From Yonghaparkia sp. Root332 (GTDB taxonomy: Bacteria; Actinomycetota; Actinomycetes; Actinomycetales; Microbacteriaceae): 64,000 nt of DNA. The stretch spans positions 989,651 through 1,053,650 of the forward strand of contig NZ_LMCX01000001.1 of the NCBI RefSeq assembly GCF_001425665.1. The letters run 5' to 3'. The translations under genes and the position numbers were made by a program. Numbering within the stretch: the first letter of the stretch is position 1; each line of letters begins with the position of its first letter. The notes below the pieces were generated by a model. The model did not search any database. It saw nothing but the letters and a program-made list of their open reading frames with translations, and was not told where the DNA came from. This document shows positions 32,813-41,724 of the stretch, one piece after another.

Positions 32813-33844
32813 ATGACATCGAATCCGCCCACGGATGGCATCCATCTCGCCACCGAGTTCCTGGACAGGTCCACGCCGGCGTCGCGGATCCGCCATCTGC
32901 TGCTGAGGTACCCGGCGCTCAGCCCGGCGATCGTGCTGCTCATCGCCGTCATCATCTTCGGCCTGCTCAACGAGCGCTTCCTCCTGCCGAACAACCTCTC
33001 GCTCATCGTCCAGCAGGTCGCGATCGTCGGGACGGTCGCCGCGGCGCAGACGATCATCATCCTCACCGCCGGCATCGACCTGTCGGTCGGCGCCGCGATG
33101 GTGCTCTCGTCGATGGTCATGGCGCAGCTCGCGACCGAGGCCGGCGGGCTCCCCGCGGCCGTCGCGCTCGTCGTCGGGTTCCTGGCCGCGGTGGGCGCCG
33201 GGGCCCTCAACGGGGCGCTCGTCACGCGGCTCAAGCTGCCGCCGTTCATCGCGACGCTCGGCACTCTCAACATCTTCATCGCCCTGACCCTCCTCTATTC
33301 GGGCGGCCAGACGATCATCGGGGCCGACCTGCCCGAGCTGCTGACCTGGACGGGCTCGATCATCGACATCGCGGGCGTGCGCATCACGACGGGCGTGCTC
33401 ATCATGGTCGTCCTGTACCTCGTCCTCGCCTTCGTCCTCGGACAGACGGCCTGGGGCCGCCACGTCTACGCGGTCGGCGACGACAAGGACGCCGCGCGTC
33501 TCGCCGGGATCCCGGTCACCCGCGTGCTCATGAGCGTCTACCTGACCGCCGGGGCGATCCTCGCGATCGCCGCCTGGCTGCAGATCGGTCGCAGCGACGC
33601 GGCCGGACCGAACGCGGCGGTCGACGTCAACCTCGACTCGATCACCGCCGTCGTCATCGGCGGCACGAGCCTGTTCGGCGGTCGAGGGATCATCTGGGGA
33701 ACCCTCCTCGGCGCGCTCATCGTCGGCGTCTTCCGCAACGGGCTCTCGCTCGCGGGCGTCGACTCGCTCTACCAGACCTTCGCGGTGGGCGTGCTCGTCA
33801 TCGCCGCGGTCTCGATCGACCACTGGATTCGGAAGGCGAAGTGA
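32813..33844 (+). CDS. frcC: Sugar ABC transporter permease (FrcC-like)
   Basis: A 343-residue permease of the RbsC/FrcC family with about eight to ten membrane segments. Conserved features include TIIILTAGIDLSVGA, GALNGALVTRLKLPPFIATL and the late cytoplasmic loop TAVVIGGTSLFGGRG. It should form the membrane channel with FrcA as motor. Its stop (TGA at 33842-33844) overlaps the next start by one base (TGATG). Confidence 0.88.
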   Translation: MTSNPPTDGIHLATEFLDRSTPASRIRHLLLRYPALSPAIVLLIAVIIFGLLNERFLLPNNLSLIVQQVAIVGTVAAAQTIIILTAGIDLSVGAAMVLSSMVMAQLATEAGGLPAAVALVVGFLAAVGAGALNGALVTRLKLPPFIATLGTLNIFIALTLLYSGGQTIIGADLPELLTWTGSIIDIAGVRITTGVLIMVVLYLVLAFVLGQTAWGRHVYAVGDDKDAARLAGIPVTRVLMSVYLTAGAILAIAAWLQIGRSDAAGPNAAVDVNLDSITAVVIGGTSLFGGRGIIWGTLLGALIVGVFRNGLSLAGVDSLYQTFAVGVLVIAAVSIDHWIRKAK

Positions 33845-34608
33845 TGACTGACCGTGAACCCGTGATGCGGGCCGAGCGCCTCGTCAAGACCTACGGCCGC
33901 GTCGTCGGCCTCGACGGCGTCGACTTCGAGCTCATGCCGGGCGAGGTGCTCGCCGTCATCGGCGACAACGGCGCGGGGAAGTCGACCCTGATCAAGTGCC
34001 TCACGGGCGCCGAGATCCCGGACGAGGGCGACATCTACCTCGACGGGAAGAAGGTGACGCTCTCCCGGACCCAGGACGCGCGCGCGCTCGGGATCGAGAC
34101 CGTCTACCAGAGCCTCGCCGTCTCGCCCGCGCTGGACGTGGCCTCCAACCTCTTCCTCGGCCGAGAGCTGCGGCGGCCCGGGCCGCTCGGCTCGATCCTG
34201 CGGATGATGGACACGCCGGCGATGCGGCGGCGCGCCCGCGAGGAGCTCACCGAGCTCGGGATCACCACGCTGCAGGACGTGACCGTCGCGGTCGAGAACC
34301 TCTCGGGCGGCCAGAGGCAGGCCGTCGCCGTGGCTCGAGCGGCGGCGTTCGGGTCGAAGGTCGTCGTCCTCGACGAGCCCACCGCCGCGCTCGGCGTGCG
34401 CGAGTCGAACCAGGTGCTCAACCTCATCGGGCGGCTGCGGGAGCGCGGGGTCTCAGTGATCCTCGTCAGCCACAACATGCCGCACGTGTTCGACGTCGCC
34501 GATCGCATCCACATCCAGCGGCTGGGCAAGCGCGCGACCGTCATCACCCCGCAGTCGCACAGCATGACCGACGCCGTCGCGATCATGACGGGCGCCGCGC
34601 GCTCCTGA
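33844..34608 (+). CDS. frcA: Sugar ABC transporter ATP-binding protein (FrcA-like)
   Basis: A 254-residue single-domain ATPase: Walker A GDNGAGKST (40-48), signature LSGGQ (153-157), Walker B VVVLDEP (173-179). One nucleotide-binding domain, unlike the duplicated RbsA type, fits the FrcA group. ATG at 33844 is preferred; a GTG one codon earlier is in frame. Ends the transporter operon, followed by a hairpin terminator shared with lacI. Confidence 0.88.
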   Translation: MTDREPVMRAERLVKTYGRVVGLDGVDFELMPGEVLAVIGDNGAGKSTLIKCLTGAEIPDEGDIYLDGKKVTLSRTQDARALGIETVYQSLAVSPALDVASNLFLGRELRRPGPLGSILRMMDTPAMRRRAREELTELGITTLQDVTVAVENLSGGQRQAVAVARAAAFGSKVVVLDEPTAALGVRESNQVLNLIGRLRERGVSVILVSHNMPHVFDVADRIHIQRLGKRATVITPQSHSMTDAVAIMTGAARS

Positions 34609-34616
34609 GCTCGAGG

Positions 34617-34648
34617 GGGCCCGCGCGCTCGTCGAGCGTGCGGGCGCT
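34617..34648. terminator. Bidirectional terminator between frcA and lacI-type gene
   Basis: CCCGCGCGCTC / GAGCGTGCGGG (11 pairs, one G-U) with a GTC loop, followed by CTCCTCTCTCTC on the plus strand, lies between the convergent gene ends. Confidence 0.7.
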
Positions 34649-34656
34649 CCTCTCTC

Positions 34657-35658
34657 TCAGCGGCGCAGGGCTCCGGAGTCGCGCACGATCAGCTCCGTGC
34701 GGAGGCGGACCTGGCGTGCGGCGAGCTCGGGCGCGGCCATGCGATCGAACAGCATCGTGACCGCGCGCGAGCCCAGCAGGTCGACCGGCTGGCGGACGGC
34801 CGTGAGGCGGGGGTGGAAGAGGTCCGCCCACGGGAAGTCGTCGAAGCAGGCGAGCGCCAGGTCCTCCGGGATGCGGATGCCCCGCTCGGCGAGGCGGCGC
34901 ATCGAATCGATGGTGGCCTGGTTGTTGCCCATGACGAGCGCGGTCGGAGGCTCGGGGAGCGCGAGCAGAGCATCCACCGCCGCACCGGCGTCCTCCGCGC
35001 CGTGCGCGACGTCCGCCTCGCTGCTGGCGAGACCGCGGCGGCTCATGCCCAGATGGAAGCCCTCGATGCGCTCGATCGTCGTCTGCAGGCCCTTCTTGCC
35101 CGCCACCATCGCGATGCGCCGATGGCCCTGGTCGACGAGATGCTCGACGAGCTCGGCCATGGGCTCGACGTTCTCCACGCCGATCGCGTCGAAGGGCCAG
35201 CTGTCGATCTCGGGGTGCACGCGGTCGATGAGGACGGTGGGGATGCGCCGGCTCGCGATCCGGTCGAGCGCCGTCTGCGGGTCGGAGGACGGTGCGATGA
35301 GGATGCCGTCGGGCCGATGGGCGAGCAGGTCGGTCACCGCGCGCAGCTCGTGCTCGGGGTCGTCGTGCGTGTCGGCGAGCAGGAGGGAGTGGCCGTTGGC
35401 ACTGACCGTCCTCTCGATCGCGTGGACGACGTCCGCGAAGTAGGGGTTCGAGATGGCGGAGATCGCGAGCCCGATCGTCATCGTCTTGCCGGTGCGCAGC
35501 GAGCGCGCGACCCGGTCATTGAGGTAGCCCGTCTCGGCGATCGCGGCGAGGACGGCCCGTTCGGTCTCCGGCTCGATCTTGCGGGTCTTGTTGATGACGT
35601 GCGAGACCGTCGTCGCGGAGACGCCGGCGACTCGCGCGACGTCCGACATCGTCACCAT
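34657..35658 (-). CDS. LacI-family repressor of the sugar locus
   Basis: A 333-residue regulator: N-terminal LacI HTH (MSDVARVAGVSATTVSHVIN), hinge-helix region near 45-58 (NDRVARSLRTGKT), and a periplasmic-binding-type sensor domain (GLAISAISNPYFADVVHAIE; ALACFDDFPWADLFHPRLTA). Convergent with the transporter operon, upstream of which lies one operator copy. The second copy lies upstream of the kinase gene. The inducer is presumably the transported sugar or its phosphate. Confidence 0.92.
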   Translation of the reverse strand: MVTMSDVARVAGVSATTVSHVINKTRKIEPETERAVLAAIAETGYLNDRVARSLRTGKTMTIGLAISAISNPYFADVVHAIERTVSANGHSLLLADTHDDPEHELRAVTDLLAHRPDGILIAPSSDPQTALDRIASRRIPTVLIDRVHPEIDSWPFDAIGVENVEPMAELVEHLVDQGHRRIAMVAGKKGLQTTIERIEGFHLGMSRRGLASSEADVAHGAEDAGAAVDALLALPEPPTALVMGNNQATIDSMRRLAERGIRIPEDLALACFDDFPWADLFHPRLTAVRQPVDLLGSRAVTMLFDRMAAPELAARQVRLRTELIVRDSGALRR

Positions 35659-35693
35659 GGGGTTCTCCGTTCGCGTGCCTGGGGTGCGGGGTG

Positions 35694-36419
35694 TCAGGGG
35701 TGCTCGGGCGGGGGTTCCGCGCGCGTGGGCGCGCGCCTCACAGTAATGATCCGATCGGCCGACGCGCGGGTCGCCTCGACCTCCTCGGCGTTTCGCTGAT
35801 CGGTGCCGGTGGCCCAGGCCCTCGCGTCGGCGGCGGGCTTGCCGAACTCCATGTGGCGCGCCACGAGCTGGGGGAGCCGGATCTCGGGCGGCGTGTCGAG
35901 GTACCACACGGCGTCGAGCAGCCCGCGGACCTCCTGCAGAATCGGGTCGGCGGAGAGCAGGTAGTTGCCCTCGGTGATGATGAGGGGCGTCTCGCGCGGA
36001 ACGGGGATCGCCGAGGCGATCGGCTCCTCCAGGCCGCGCACGAAGGTGGGCGCGTAGACGGTTGCCTCGTCGCGGCGGCGCAGTCGCTCGATGAGGGAGC
36101 GGTAGGCGCCGAGATCGAAGGTCTCGAGGGCTCCGCGACGGGCGGCGAGCGGGGTGCCCTCGAGCACGCTGCTCGCGAGGTGGAAGCCGTCGAAGGGGAC
36201 GACGACCGCGGTGTCGCGCGCGAGGTGGGCGGCCAGCGCGTCGGCGAGGACGGACTTGCCCGCGCCCGGAGCCCCGCAGATCCCGAGGATGACGCGATGG
36301 CCCGACTGCCGCGCCATCGCCAGCAGGTCGTCGGCGAGCTCGCCGATCGTCGATTCCGGCACGAGGTCGCCGCGCGGGGAGGCGCCGAGGCGCTCTGCTG
36401 CCGGCCCGTCATCTCGCAC
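35694..36419 (-). CDS. P-loop sugar/nucleoside kinase (FrcK-like)
   Basis: A 241-residue kinase of the uridine kinase/pantothenate kinase-like P-loop group: Walker A GAPGAGKS (49-56), VPFDGFHLA, ETFDLGAYRSLIERL, and lid region TPLIITEGNYLL. In rhizobial fructose loci a kinase of this family (FrcK) follows frcBCA, which suggests that it phosphorylates the imported sugar. GTG at 36417-36419 is used because GGAAGGAA lies upstream; a GTG 13 codons earlier is possible. A LacI-type operator lies 64 bp upstream. Confidence 0.78.
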   Translation of the reverse strand: MRDDGPAAERLGASPRGDLVPESTIGELADDLLAMARQSGHRVILGICGAPGAGKSVLADALAAHLARDTAVVVPFDGFHLASSVLEGTPLAARRGALETFDLGAYRSLIERLRRRDEATVYAPTFVRGLEEPIASAIPVPRETPLIITEGNYLLSADPILQEVRGLLDAVWYLDTPPEIRLPQLVARHMEFGKPAADARAWATGTDQRNAEEVEATRASADRIITVRRAPTRAEPPPEHP

Positions 36420-36476
36420 GACGCGTTCCTTCCTCTCCTGGTCGGCACGGACATCCACCCCTCGATCATGCCCGTG

Positions 36477-36496
36477 CGCATGCGATTGCGCAATCG
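36477..36496. promoter_or_regulatory. LacI-type operator upstream of kinase
   Basis: CGATTGCGCAATCG (36483-36496) is a perfect 14-bp palindrome. The 17-mer at 36477-36493 is the exact reverse complement of the one at 31537-31553. It lies in the promoter region of the kinase gene. Confidence 0.72.
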
Positions 36497-36533
36497 GGTG
36501 CGCCTCAGTGTCCCGGGCGCCCCCGATCCGGGC

Positions 36534-37169
36534 TCAGCGGGTGAGCGCGCCCTCGGGCAGCGACAGCTCGCGCTCGACGACGCGCGCGATGAGGGCCAGG
36601 CCCGGGCCGGTCGGGCCGTAGCCGACGAGCCCGTGCGCGTTGAGCCCGTCGACCATCGCGAGCACGTGCGCCGCCACCCGGTCGAGCTCGCGCGCGGGCA
36701 TCGACGCCGGCGCGGCCTGCGTCAGCACCTCGACGATGGCCGCGTGCCAGGCCGTCATCTGCTCGCGCACCGCGGCGGCGAGGGGGGATGACCGGCGCGC
36801 GATGCTCCACGCGTCGACCCACACGCCCGTGACGTCGTCGCGGCTGCCGTCGAGGAGGGTCGCGAGCAGCGCCTGCAGCCGGGCGGTCGGATGACGCACG
36901 ACGCTCGCGTGCGCGCGCACCTCGGCGAGCTCGGAGGCGACGATGGATGTGAACGCGTCGGCGACGAGCTGCTCCATGCTCGGGGCGTAGTGCGCGACGA
37001 GGCTCGAGGCGACTCCGGCGCGCGCGGCCACGGCGCGCAGGGTGAGGGCGTGCAGACCCTCCTCGAGCGCCAGGGCCTCCGCGGCGGCGGCGATCTGGGC
37101 GGCGCGCTCAGTGGGCGAGGTCCGGGGGGCGCGGGGGCGGGCATCCGCCCCGCTGCTCGCTGTTGACAC
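36534..37169 (-). CDS. TetR-family regulator
   Basis: A 211-residue repressor. HTH at about 18-65 (TSPTERAAQIAAAAEALALE, RAGVASSLVAHYAPSMEQLV), then a helical ligand domain with the TetR_C pattern of BetI-like proteins (VWVDAWSIARRSSPLAAAV). GTG start. Divergent from agmatine deiminase, with a palindrome (37209-37224) between. Probably represses that pair and responds to a polyamine-related ligand. Confidence 0.88.
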   Translation of the reverse strand: MSTASSGADARPRAPRTSPTERAAQIAAAAEALALEEGLHALTLRAVAARAGVASSLVAHYAPSMEQLVADAFTSIVASELAEVRAHASVVRHPTARLQALLATLLDGSRDDVTGVWVDAWSIARRSSPLAAAVREQMTAWHAAIVEVLTQAAPASMPARELDRVAAHVLAMVDGLNAHGLVGYGPTGPGLALIARVVERELSLPEGALTR

Positions 37170-37208
37170 GCCGACCCCCGCCTCGGTAGCTTTCGAGCAG
37201 TCTAGATA

Positions 37209-37224
37209 TTGATCGCCTGATCAA
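37209..37224. promoter_or_regulatory. TetR operator before agmatine deiminase
   Basis: TTGATC-GCCT-GATCAA, a perfect inverted repeat, lies in the 112-bp gap between the divergent TetR and agmatine deiminase genes. Confidence 0.6.
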
Positions 37225-37281
37225 CAAGAGATGCCGCGCCGCGGTCGCGGCGGCGGCGTCCGACACGACGAGGAGCCGACG

Positions 37282-38346
37282 ATGGCCTGGCGCATGCCCG
37301 CGGAGACCGCTCCGCACGACCGCATCTGGATGGCGTTCCCGCGCGAGGGCGAGGTGATGGGCGACAGCTCGGCCGCCCGCGAGGCCACCTACGACGCGTG
37401 GACGACCGTCGCCCACGCGATCCTCCCCTTCGAGCCCGTCACGATGGTCGTCGACCCGAGCGAGCGCGAGCGCGCCCGCCGCATGCTGAGCGCCGACATC
37501 GACATCGTCGAGGCCCCGCTCGACGACTTCTGGATGCGCGACTTCGGCCCCACCTTCGTCATCGACGACGCCACGGGCGAGCGCGGCGGCGTCGACTGGA
37601 TCTTCAACGCCTGGGGCCAGGGCGCCGACTGCGAGAACGATGCGCTCATCGCCGCGCGCATCCTCGACGAGCTCGGCCTCGCGCGCGTGCCGAGCCTGCT
37701 CGTCAACGAGGGCGGCGGCATCCACGTCGACGGCGAGGGCACCGTGCTCGTCACCGAGACCGTGCAGCTCGACCCCGACCGCAACCCCTGGGCGACGAAG
37801 GAGCGCGTCGAGGCCGAGCTCGCCCGCACGCTCGGCGTCGAGACGGCCATCTGGCTGCCGCGCGGCCTCACGCGCGACTACGACGAGCTCGGCACCCGCG
37901 GGCACGTCGACATCGTCGCGACCTTCGCGAGCCCGGGCCGCGTGCTCGTGCACGCGCAGCACGACCCGGCCCACCCCGACCACGCTGTGATGCCCGCCAT
38001 TCACGACGCCCTGCGCGCCGCGACCGACGCGCGCGGCCGCTCACTCGAGCTCATCGAGCTGCCCGCTCCCGCGCAGCTGCGCGACGAGGAGGGCTTCGTC
38101 GACTACAGCTATGTCAATCACCTCGTCGTCAACGGCGGCGTCATCGCGTGCGGCTTCGGCGACGACGCGGCGGATGCCCGGGCTCGCGACATCCTGCGCG
38201 ACGCGTACGGGCGCGAGGTCGTGACGGTCGACGCGCGCGAGATCTTCGCGCGCGGGGGCGGTATCCACTGCATCACGCAGCAGCAGCCGCGGGCGGGGCT
38301 CGCGACGCTCGCGGGCGGCGACGCGGCGGGCGCGGGCGACCGGTGA
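37282..38346 (+). CDS. aguA: Agmatine deiminase
   Basis: A 354-residue enzyme of the guanidino-group-modifying fold, hydrolysing agmatine to N-carbamoylputrescine and ammonia. Signature residues: WMRDFGPTF (W84, R86, D87), EGGGIHVDG (H148), TRGHVDIVATF (H208, D210) and catalytic C330 in ARGGGIHCITQQQP. ATG at 37282 gives the family length. Overlaps the amidase gene by GTGA, so they form one operon under the TetR protein. Confidence 0.92.
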   Translation: MAWRMPAETAPHDRIWMAFPREGEVMGDSSAAREATYDAWTTVAHAILPFEPVTMVVDPSERERARRMLSADIDIVEAPLDDFWMRDFGPTFVIDDATGERGGVDWIFNAWGQGADCENDALIAARILDELGLARVPSLLVNEGGGIHVDGEGTVLVTETVQLDPDRNPWATKERVEAELARTLGVETAIWLPRGLTRDYDELGTRGHVDIVATFASPGRVLVHAQHDPAHPDHAVMPAIHDALRAATDARGRSLELIELPAPAQLRDEEGFVDYSYVNHLVVNGGVIACGFGDDAADARARDILRDAYGREVVTVDAREIFARGGGIHCITQQQPRAGLATLAGGDAAGAGDR

Positions 38347-40067
38347 CGAGCATCCCCCTCGTCGAGGCGTCGATCGGCGAGCTGCGCCGCGCGCTCGACG
38401 ACGGCCGCCTCACCGCCGTCGAGCTCGTGCAGGGCTACCTCGAGCGCATCGCGGGCTACGACGCGGCCGGCCCGACTCTCAACGCCTACGTCGTCATGAA
38501 TCCGGATGCTCTCGCCGAGGCCCGCGCGAGCGACGAGCGACGCGCCCGCGGTGAGGTGCTGAGCCCGCTCGACGGGATCCCGTACGCGGCGAAGGACAGC
38601 TACATGGTGCGCGGCCTCACGGTCGCGAGCGGCTCGCCCGCGTTCGCCGACCTCGTCGCGCAGCGCGACGCCTTCACGATCGAGCGGCTGCGCGCCGGGG
38701 GAGCGATCTGCCTCGGGCTGACGAACATGCCCCCGATGGCCAACGGCGGCATGCAGCGCGGGCTCTACGGTCGCGCCGAGAGCCCCTACAACGCCGACTA
38801 CCTGACGGCGCCGTTCGGCTCGGGGTCGTCGAACGGCTCGGGCACCGCCGCGGGCGCGAGCCTGTGCGCCTTCGCCCTCGCCGAGGAGACCTGGTCGAGC
38901 GGCCGCGGCCCGGCCTCGAACAACGGTCTCGTCTGCTACACCCCGAGCCGCGGCGTCATCTCGGTGCGCGGCAACTGGCCGCTCGTTCCGACCATGGATG
39001 TCGTCGTGCCCTACACGCGCACGGTCGACGAGCTGCTCCTCGTGCTCGATCAGATCGTCGCCGACGACCTCGAGACGCGCGGCGACTTCTGGCGCGTGCA
39101 GCCCTGGGTGGGCATCCCCGCCGCATCGACCGTGCGCCCGCTCTCGTACGCCGCCATCGGCGCGCCCGCGGCCCGGGACGCCGCGCTCCGGGGAGCCCGG
39201 GTCGGCGTGCCCCGCATGTACATCGGCGCCGAGCCCGACTCCGACGACCCGATCGAGACGCGCGCGACCGTCATCGCGCAGTGGGAGCTCGCCCGACGCG
39301 ACCTCGAGGCCGCGGGCGCCGAGGTCATCGAGGTCGACCTCCCCGTCGTGACGAACTACGAGAGCCGCGGGCGCGCCGACGACCGCTCGCTCACCGTGCG
39401 GGGCCTCGTGCCGGAGGGCTTCGCCGACTCCGAGCTGTGGGAGCTGTCGATGTGGGGGTGGGAGGAGTTCCTGCAGGCCAACGGCGACCCGCACCTGCAC
39501 CGCCTCGTCGACGTCGAGCCCGAGCTCATCTTCCCGACCCCGCCCGGGTCGCTGCCCGGCCGGTACGACGATCATCTGAGCCGGTTCGCACCGGAGGACG
39601 TGCCGCTCGAGGACTACGTGCACCGCGCGCGCCGCGAGGGCGTGCCCGCGCTCGCGGACATCCCGCACCTCGAGGCGGGGCTGCGCGGCCTCGAGGAGGC
39701 GCGCCGCCTCGACCTCGAGCAGTGGATGGACGACCTCGGCCTCGACGCCGTCGTCTTCCCCGCCGTCGCCGACGCCGGCCCCGCCGACGCCGACGTGAAC
39801 CCCGCGAGCGCCGAGCTCGCCTGGCGCAACGGCACGTGGGTCGCCAACGGCAACCTCGTGCCGCGCCACCTCGGGATCCCGTGCGTGCAGGTCGGCATGG
39901 GGCTCATGAGCGATATCGGGATGCCCGTGGGGCTGACCTTCGCCGGTCGCGCCTACGACGACGCGCGCCTCCTCGCTCTCGCGGCGGCGTTCGAGGCGTC
40001 GGCGAACCGGGCGGGCTCGGCGCTCGGGTCGACCCGCTCGCCCGCTCCGCGGGCGCCGGAGCTGTGA
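38343..40067 (+). CDS. Amidase-signature family hydrolase
   Basis: A 574-residue amidase. Catalytic lysine in PYAAKDSYMV (about residue 82), the glycine/serine-rich loop GSGSSNGSGTAAGASL (cis-Ser) and nucleophile region EETWSSGRGPAS follow the Ser-cisSer-Lys order. The usual TGGSIR is TWSSGR, so the active-site loop is unusual. GTG start overlapping aguA. Its product partner suggests cleavage of N-carbamoylputrescine or a related amide in place of the nitrilase-type AguB, but that is inference. The middle 170 residues are longer than in GatA-type amidases. Confidence 0.82.
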   Translation: MTSIPLVEASIGELRRALDDGRLTAVELVQGYLERIAGYDAAGPTLNAYVVMNPDALAEARASDERRARGEVLSPLDGIPYAAKDSYMVRGLTVASGSPAFADLVAQRDAFTIERLRAGGAICLGLTNMPPMANGGMQRGLYGRAESPYNADYLTAPFGSGSSNGSGTAAGASLCAFALAEETWSSGRGPASNNGLVCYTPSRGVISVRGNWPLVPTMDVVVPYTRTVDELLLVLDQIVADDLETRGDFWRVQPWVGIPAASTVRPLSYAAIGAPAARDAALRGARVGVPRMYIGAEPDSDDPIETRATVIAQWELARRDLEAAGAEVIEVDLPVVTNYESRGRADDRSLTVRGLVPEGFADSELWELSMWGWEEFLQANGDPHLHRLVDVEPELIFPTPPGSLPGRYDDHLSRFAPEDVPLEDYVHRARREGVPALADIPHLEAGLRGLEEARRLDLEQWMDDLGLDAVVFPAVADAGPADADVNPASAELAWRNGTWVANGNLVPRHLGIPCVQVGMGLMSDIGMPVGLTFAGRAYDDARLLALAAAFEASANRAGSALGSTRSPAPRAPEL

Positions 40068-40118
40068 TGGCCTCCGACTCTTGACCTTCCCTCGCTCCGG
40101 GTGGATGCTGGCGGCACC

Positions 40119-40532
40119 ATGAGCGACGTCGACGACTACATCGCGCGGTTCCCGGCCGACGTCCAGTCCATCCTGCGCGGCGTCCGCGGCGCGATCCGCA
40201 GCGCCGCCCCCGCGGGCGACGAGCGAATCCGGTACGGGATGCCGGCGATCCCGCTCGACGGCGGCTACTGGCTGCACTTCGCGGGGTGGAAGAACCACAT
40301 CGGCATCTACCCGGTGCCGCGCGGCGACGATGCGTTCGAGGCCGAGATCGCGGAGTACCGATCGGCGAAGGACACCGTCAACCTCCTCTACTCCAAGCCC
40401 ATCCCGTTCGACCTCGTGACGCGCATCGCGCAGCACGCGGTGCAGCACGCCGCGCAGCACGGCGCGCGGCCCGCGGCGCAGCACCCGGCGGTGCACGCAG
40501 GACCGGCGCACGCAACCCCCGCGCGCGGCTGA
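40119..40532 (+). CDS. DUF1801/YdhG-like protein with His/Ala tail
   Basis: A 137-residue protein with the DUF1801 core (DERIRYGMPAIPLDGGYWLH, WKNHIGIYPVPRGDDAF, YSKPIPFDLVTRIA) and an extra 35-residue tail of QH and Ala repeats (QHAVQHAAQHGARPAAQH). The tail might bind metal but could also be low-complexity drift. Distant relative of 11894-12268. Confidence 0.78.
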   Translation: MSDVDDYIARFPADVQSILRGVRGAIRSAAPAGDERIRYGMPAIPLDGGYWLHFAGWKNHIGIYPVPRGDDAFEAEIAEYRSAKDTVNLLYSKPIPFDLVTRIAQHAVQHAAQHGARPAAQHPAVHAGPAHATPARG

Positions 40533-40555
40533 ATCCTGTTCAGTAGGGTCGCTCC

Positions 40556-41293
40556 ATGAACCTCTTCTCGAAGAAGGCCGACGCGGACCCCGCGGTTCCG
40601 GCCGCCCCGGCCTCCGCCCCGGCCGGCAGCGCCTCCTCCTCGGAGGACTCCGCGATCTCGTGGCGCGACGACCGCGTCGGGGCGAGCGCCCGCGGCGAGA
40701 ACCCGATGGTCATGCTCGAGCTCTCGAGCGGCTGGGCGGTCATCGGCGACACCCAGTTCCTCCCCGGCTACTCGCTGCTCATCAGCAAGCACCGCGACGC
40801 CGCGATGCTCAGCCAGCTCACGCGCGAGCAGCGGCTGCAGTTCCTCGCCGACCTCGACCTTCTGGCGATCGCGGTCGAACGCGCGTGCATCGAGAAGGAC
40901 CCGGCCTTCCGGCGCGTCAACATCGAGATCCTCGGCAACACCGACGCGTACGTCCACGCGCACGTCTTCCCCCGCTACGAGTGGGAGGGGCCGAAGGCCG
41001 AGCGCCCCGTCTGGGAGTACCGCGACACGCACTGGACGGACGAGCTCCACGAGTACAAGCCGGGGCACCAGCCGCTGCGCGATGCGATCACCGCGCAGCT
41101 CCGCGAGCTGTCGGGCGTCAGGGAGGAGCCGGAGGGCCCTCTGGCCCAGCCGCACGAGATCGAGCTCGAGGGTCCGGTGAGCACCGAGCCGGAGTCGGCG
41201 CCCGAGCCGCAGCCGGTCCAGGACCCGCAGCCCGCCCTGGATCAGCAGCCCGCCCAGGAGCAGAGGCCCGAGCCCGCGCCTACCGCTGGATGA
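40556..41293 (+). CDS. HIT-like hydrolase
   Basis: A 245-residue protein. The HIT-like core spans about 35-185 with SSGWAVIGDTQFLPGYSLLI, FRRVNIEILGNTD and the catalytic HxH pattern AYVHAHVFPRY (H134, H136). N- and C-terminal extensions are Ala/Ser-rich and Gln/Pro/Glu-rich and likely disordered. Probably a dinucleoside polyphosphate or nucleotide-phosphoramide hydrolase. Its end overlaps the convergent RraB-like gene by 14 bases. Confidence 0.8.
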   Translation: MNLFSKKADADPAVPAAPASAPAGSASSSEDSAISWRDDRVGASARGENPMVMLELSSGWAVIGDTQFLPGYSLLISKHRDAAMLSQLTREQRLQFLADLDLLAIAVERACIEKDPAFRRVNIEILGNTDAYVHAHVFPRYEWEGPKAERPVWEYRDTHWTDELHEYKPGHQPLRDAITAQLRELSGVREEPEGPLAQPHEIELEGPVSTEPESAPEPQPVQDPQPALDQQPAQEQRPEPAPTAG

Positions 41294-41612
41294 CCGGCGC
41301 GCCCCAGCCGTCGTAGTCGCCACGGCGCGCCTCGACGACGCCGAAGACCTCCTCGACCATGGCGTCGGCGGTCTCGATGTCGACGGTGGACTGCTTGGTG
41401 GCGCGCAGCGTCGCGCGGAACACCATCCGGCGCGTGACGGCGACCTCGTAGCCGAGCGCCTGGAGGTCGCGCGCGGCCGACCGGGCGTCCTTGATGGCGG
41501 CGAAGTTGGCGAAGTGCTCGACCTCGCGCGGCAGGTCGACATCGTCGCGCATCTTGATTCGCTGGCTGAACTGCTCGACGTTCGAGGTCAGGTGCGGCTG
41601 GATGTCTCCCAC
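41280..41612 (-). CDS. RraB-family ribonuclease E regulator
   Basis: A 110-residue protein with the RraB pattern: REVEHFANFAAIKDARSAAR, LQALGYEVAVTRR, and the end GDYDGWGAPVIQR. RraB-type proteins modulate RNase E in proteobacteria; the actinobacterial role is inferred. GTG start. Confidence 0.8.
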   Translation of the reverse strand: MGDIQPHLTSNVEQFSQRIKMRDDVDLPREVEHFANFAAIKDARSAARDLQALGYEVAVTRRMVFRATLRATKQSTVDIETADAMVEEVFGVVEARRGDYDGWGAPVIQR

Positions 41613-41724
41613 GGCGGTTGAGCATAGACCCGACCGAGCGCGCTCGCGTAGCCGACACCGGTCGCCCGGCCGACCCCTCGCACTCGGACTCGCACAAGCT
41701 GAGGATTCATGGTCTTATGACTCC

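Noticed and set aside
38118-40511. A roughly 800-codon minus-strand frame opposite the amidase
   Set aside because: Val/Arg/Glu-rich repetitive composition typical of antisense frames; the plus-strand amidase and agmatine deiminase have clear active-site motifs.
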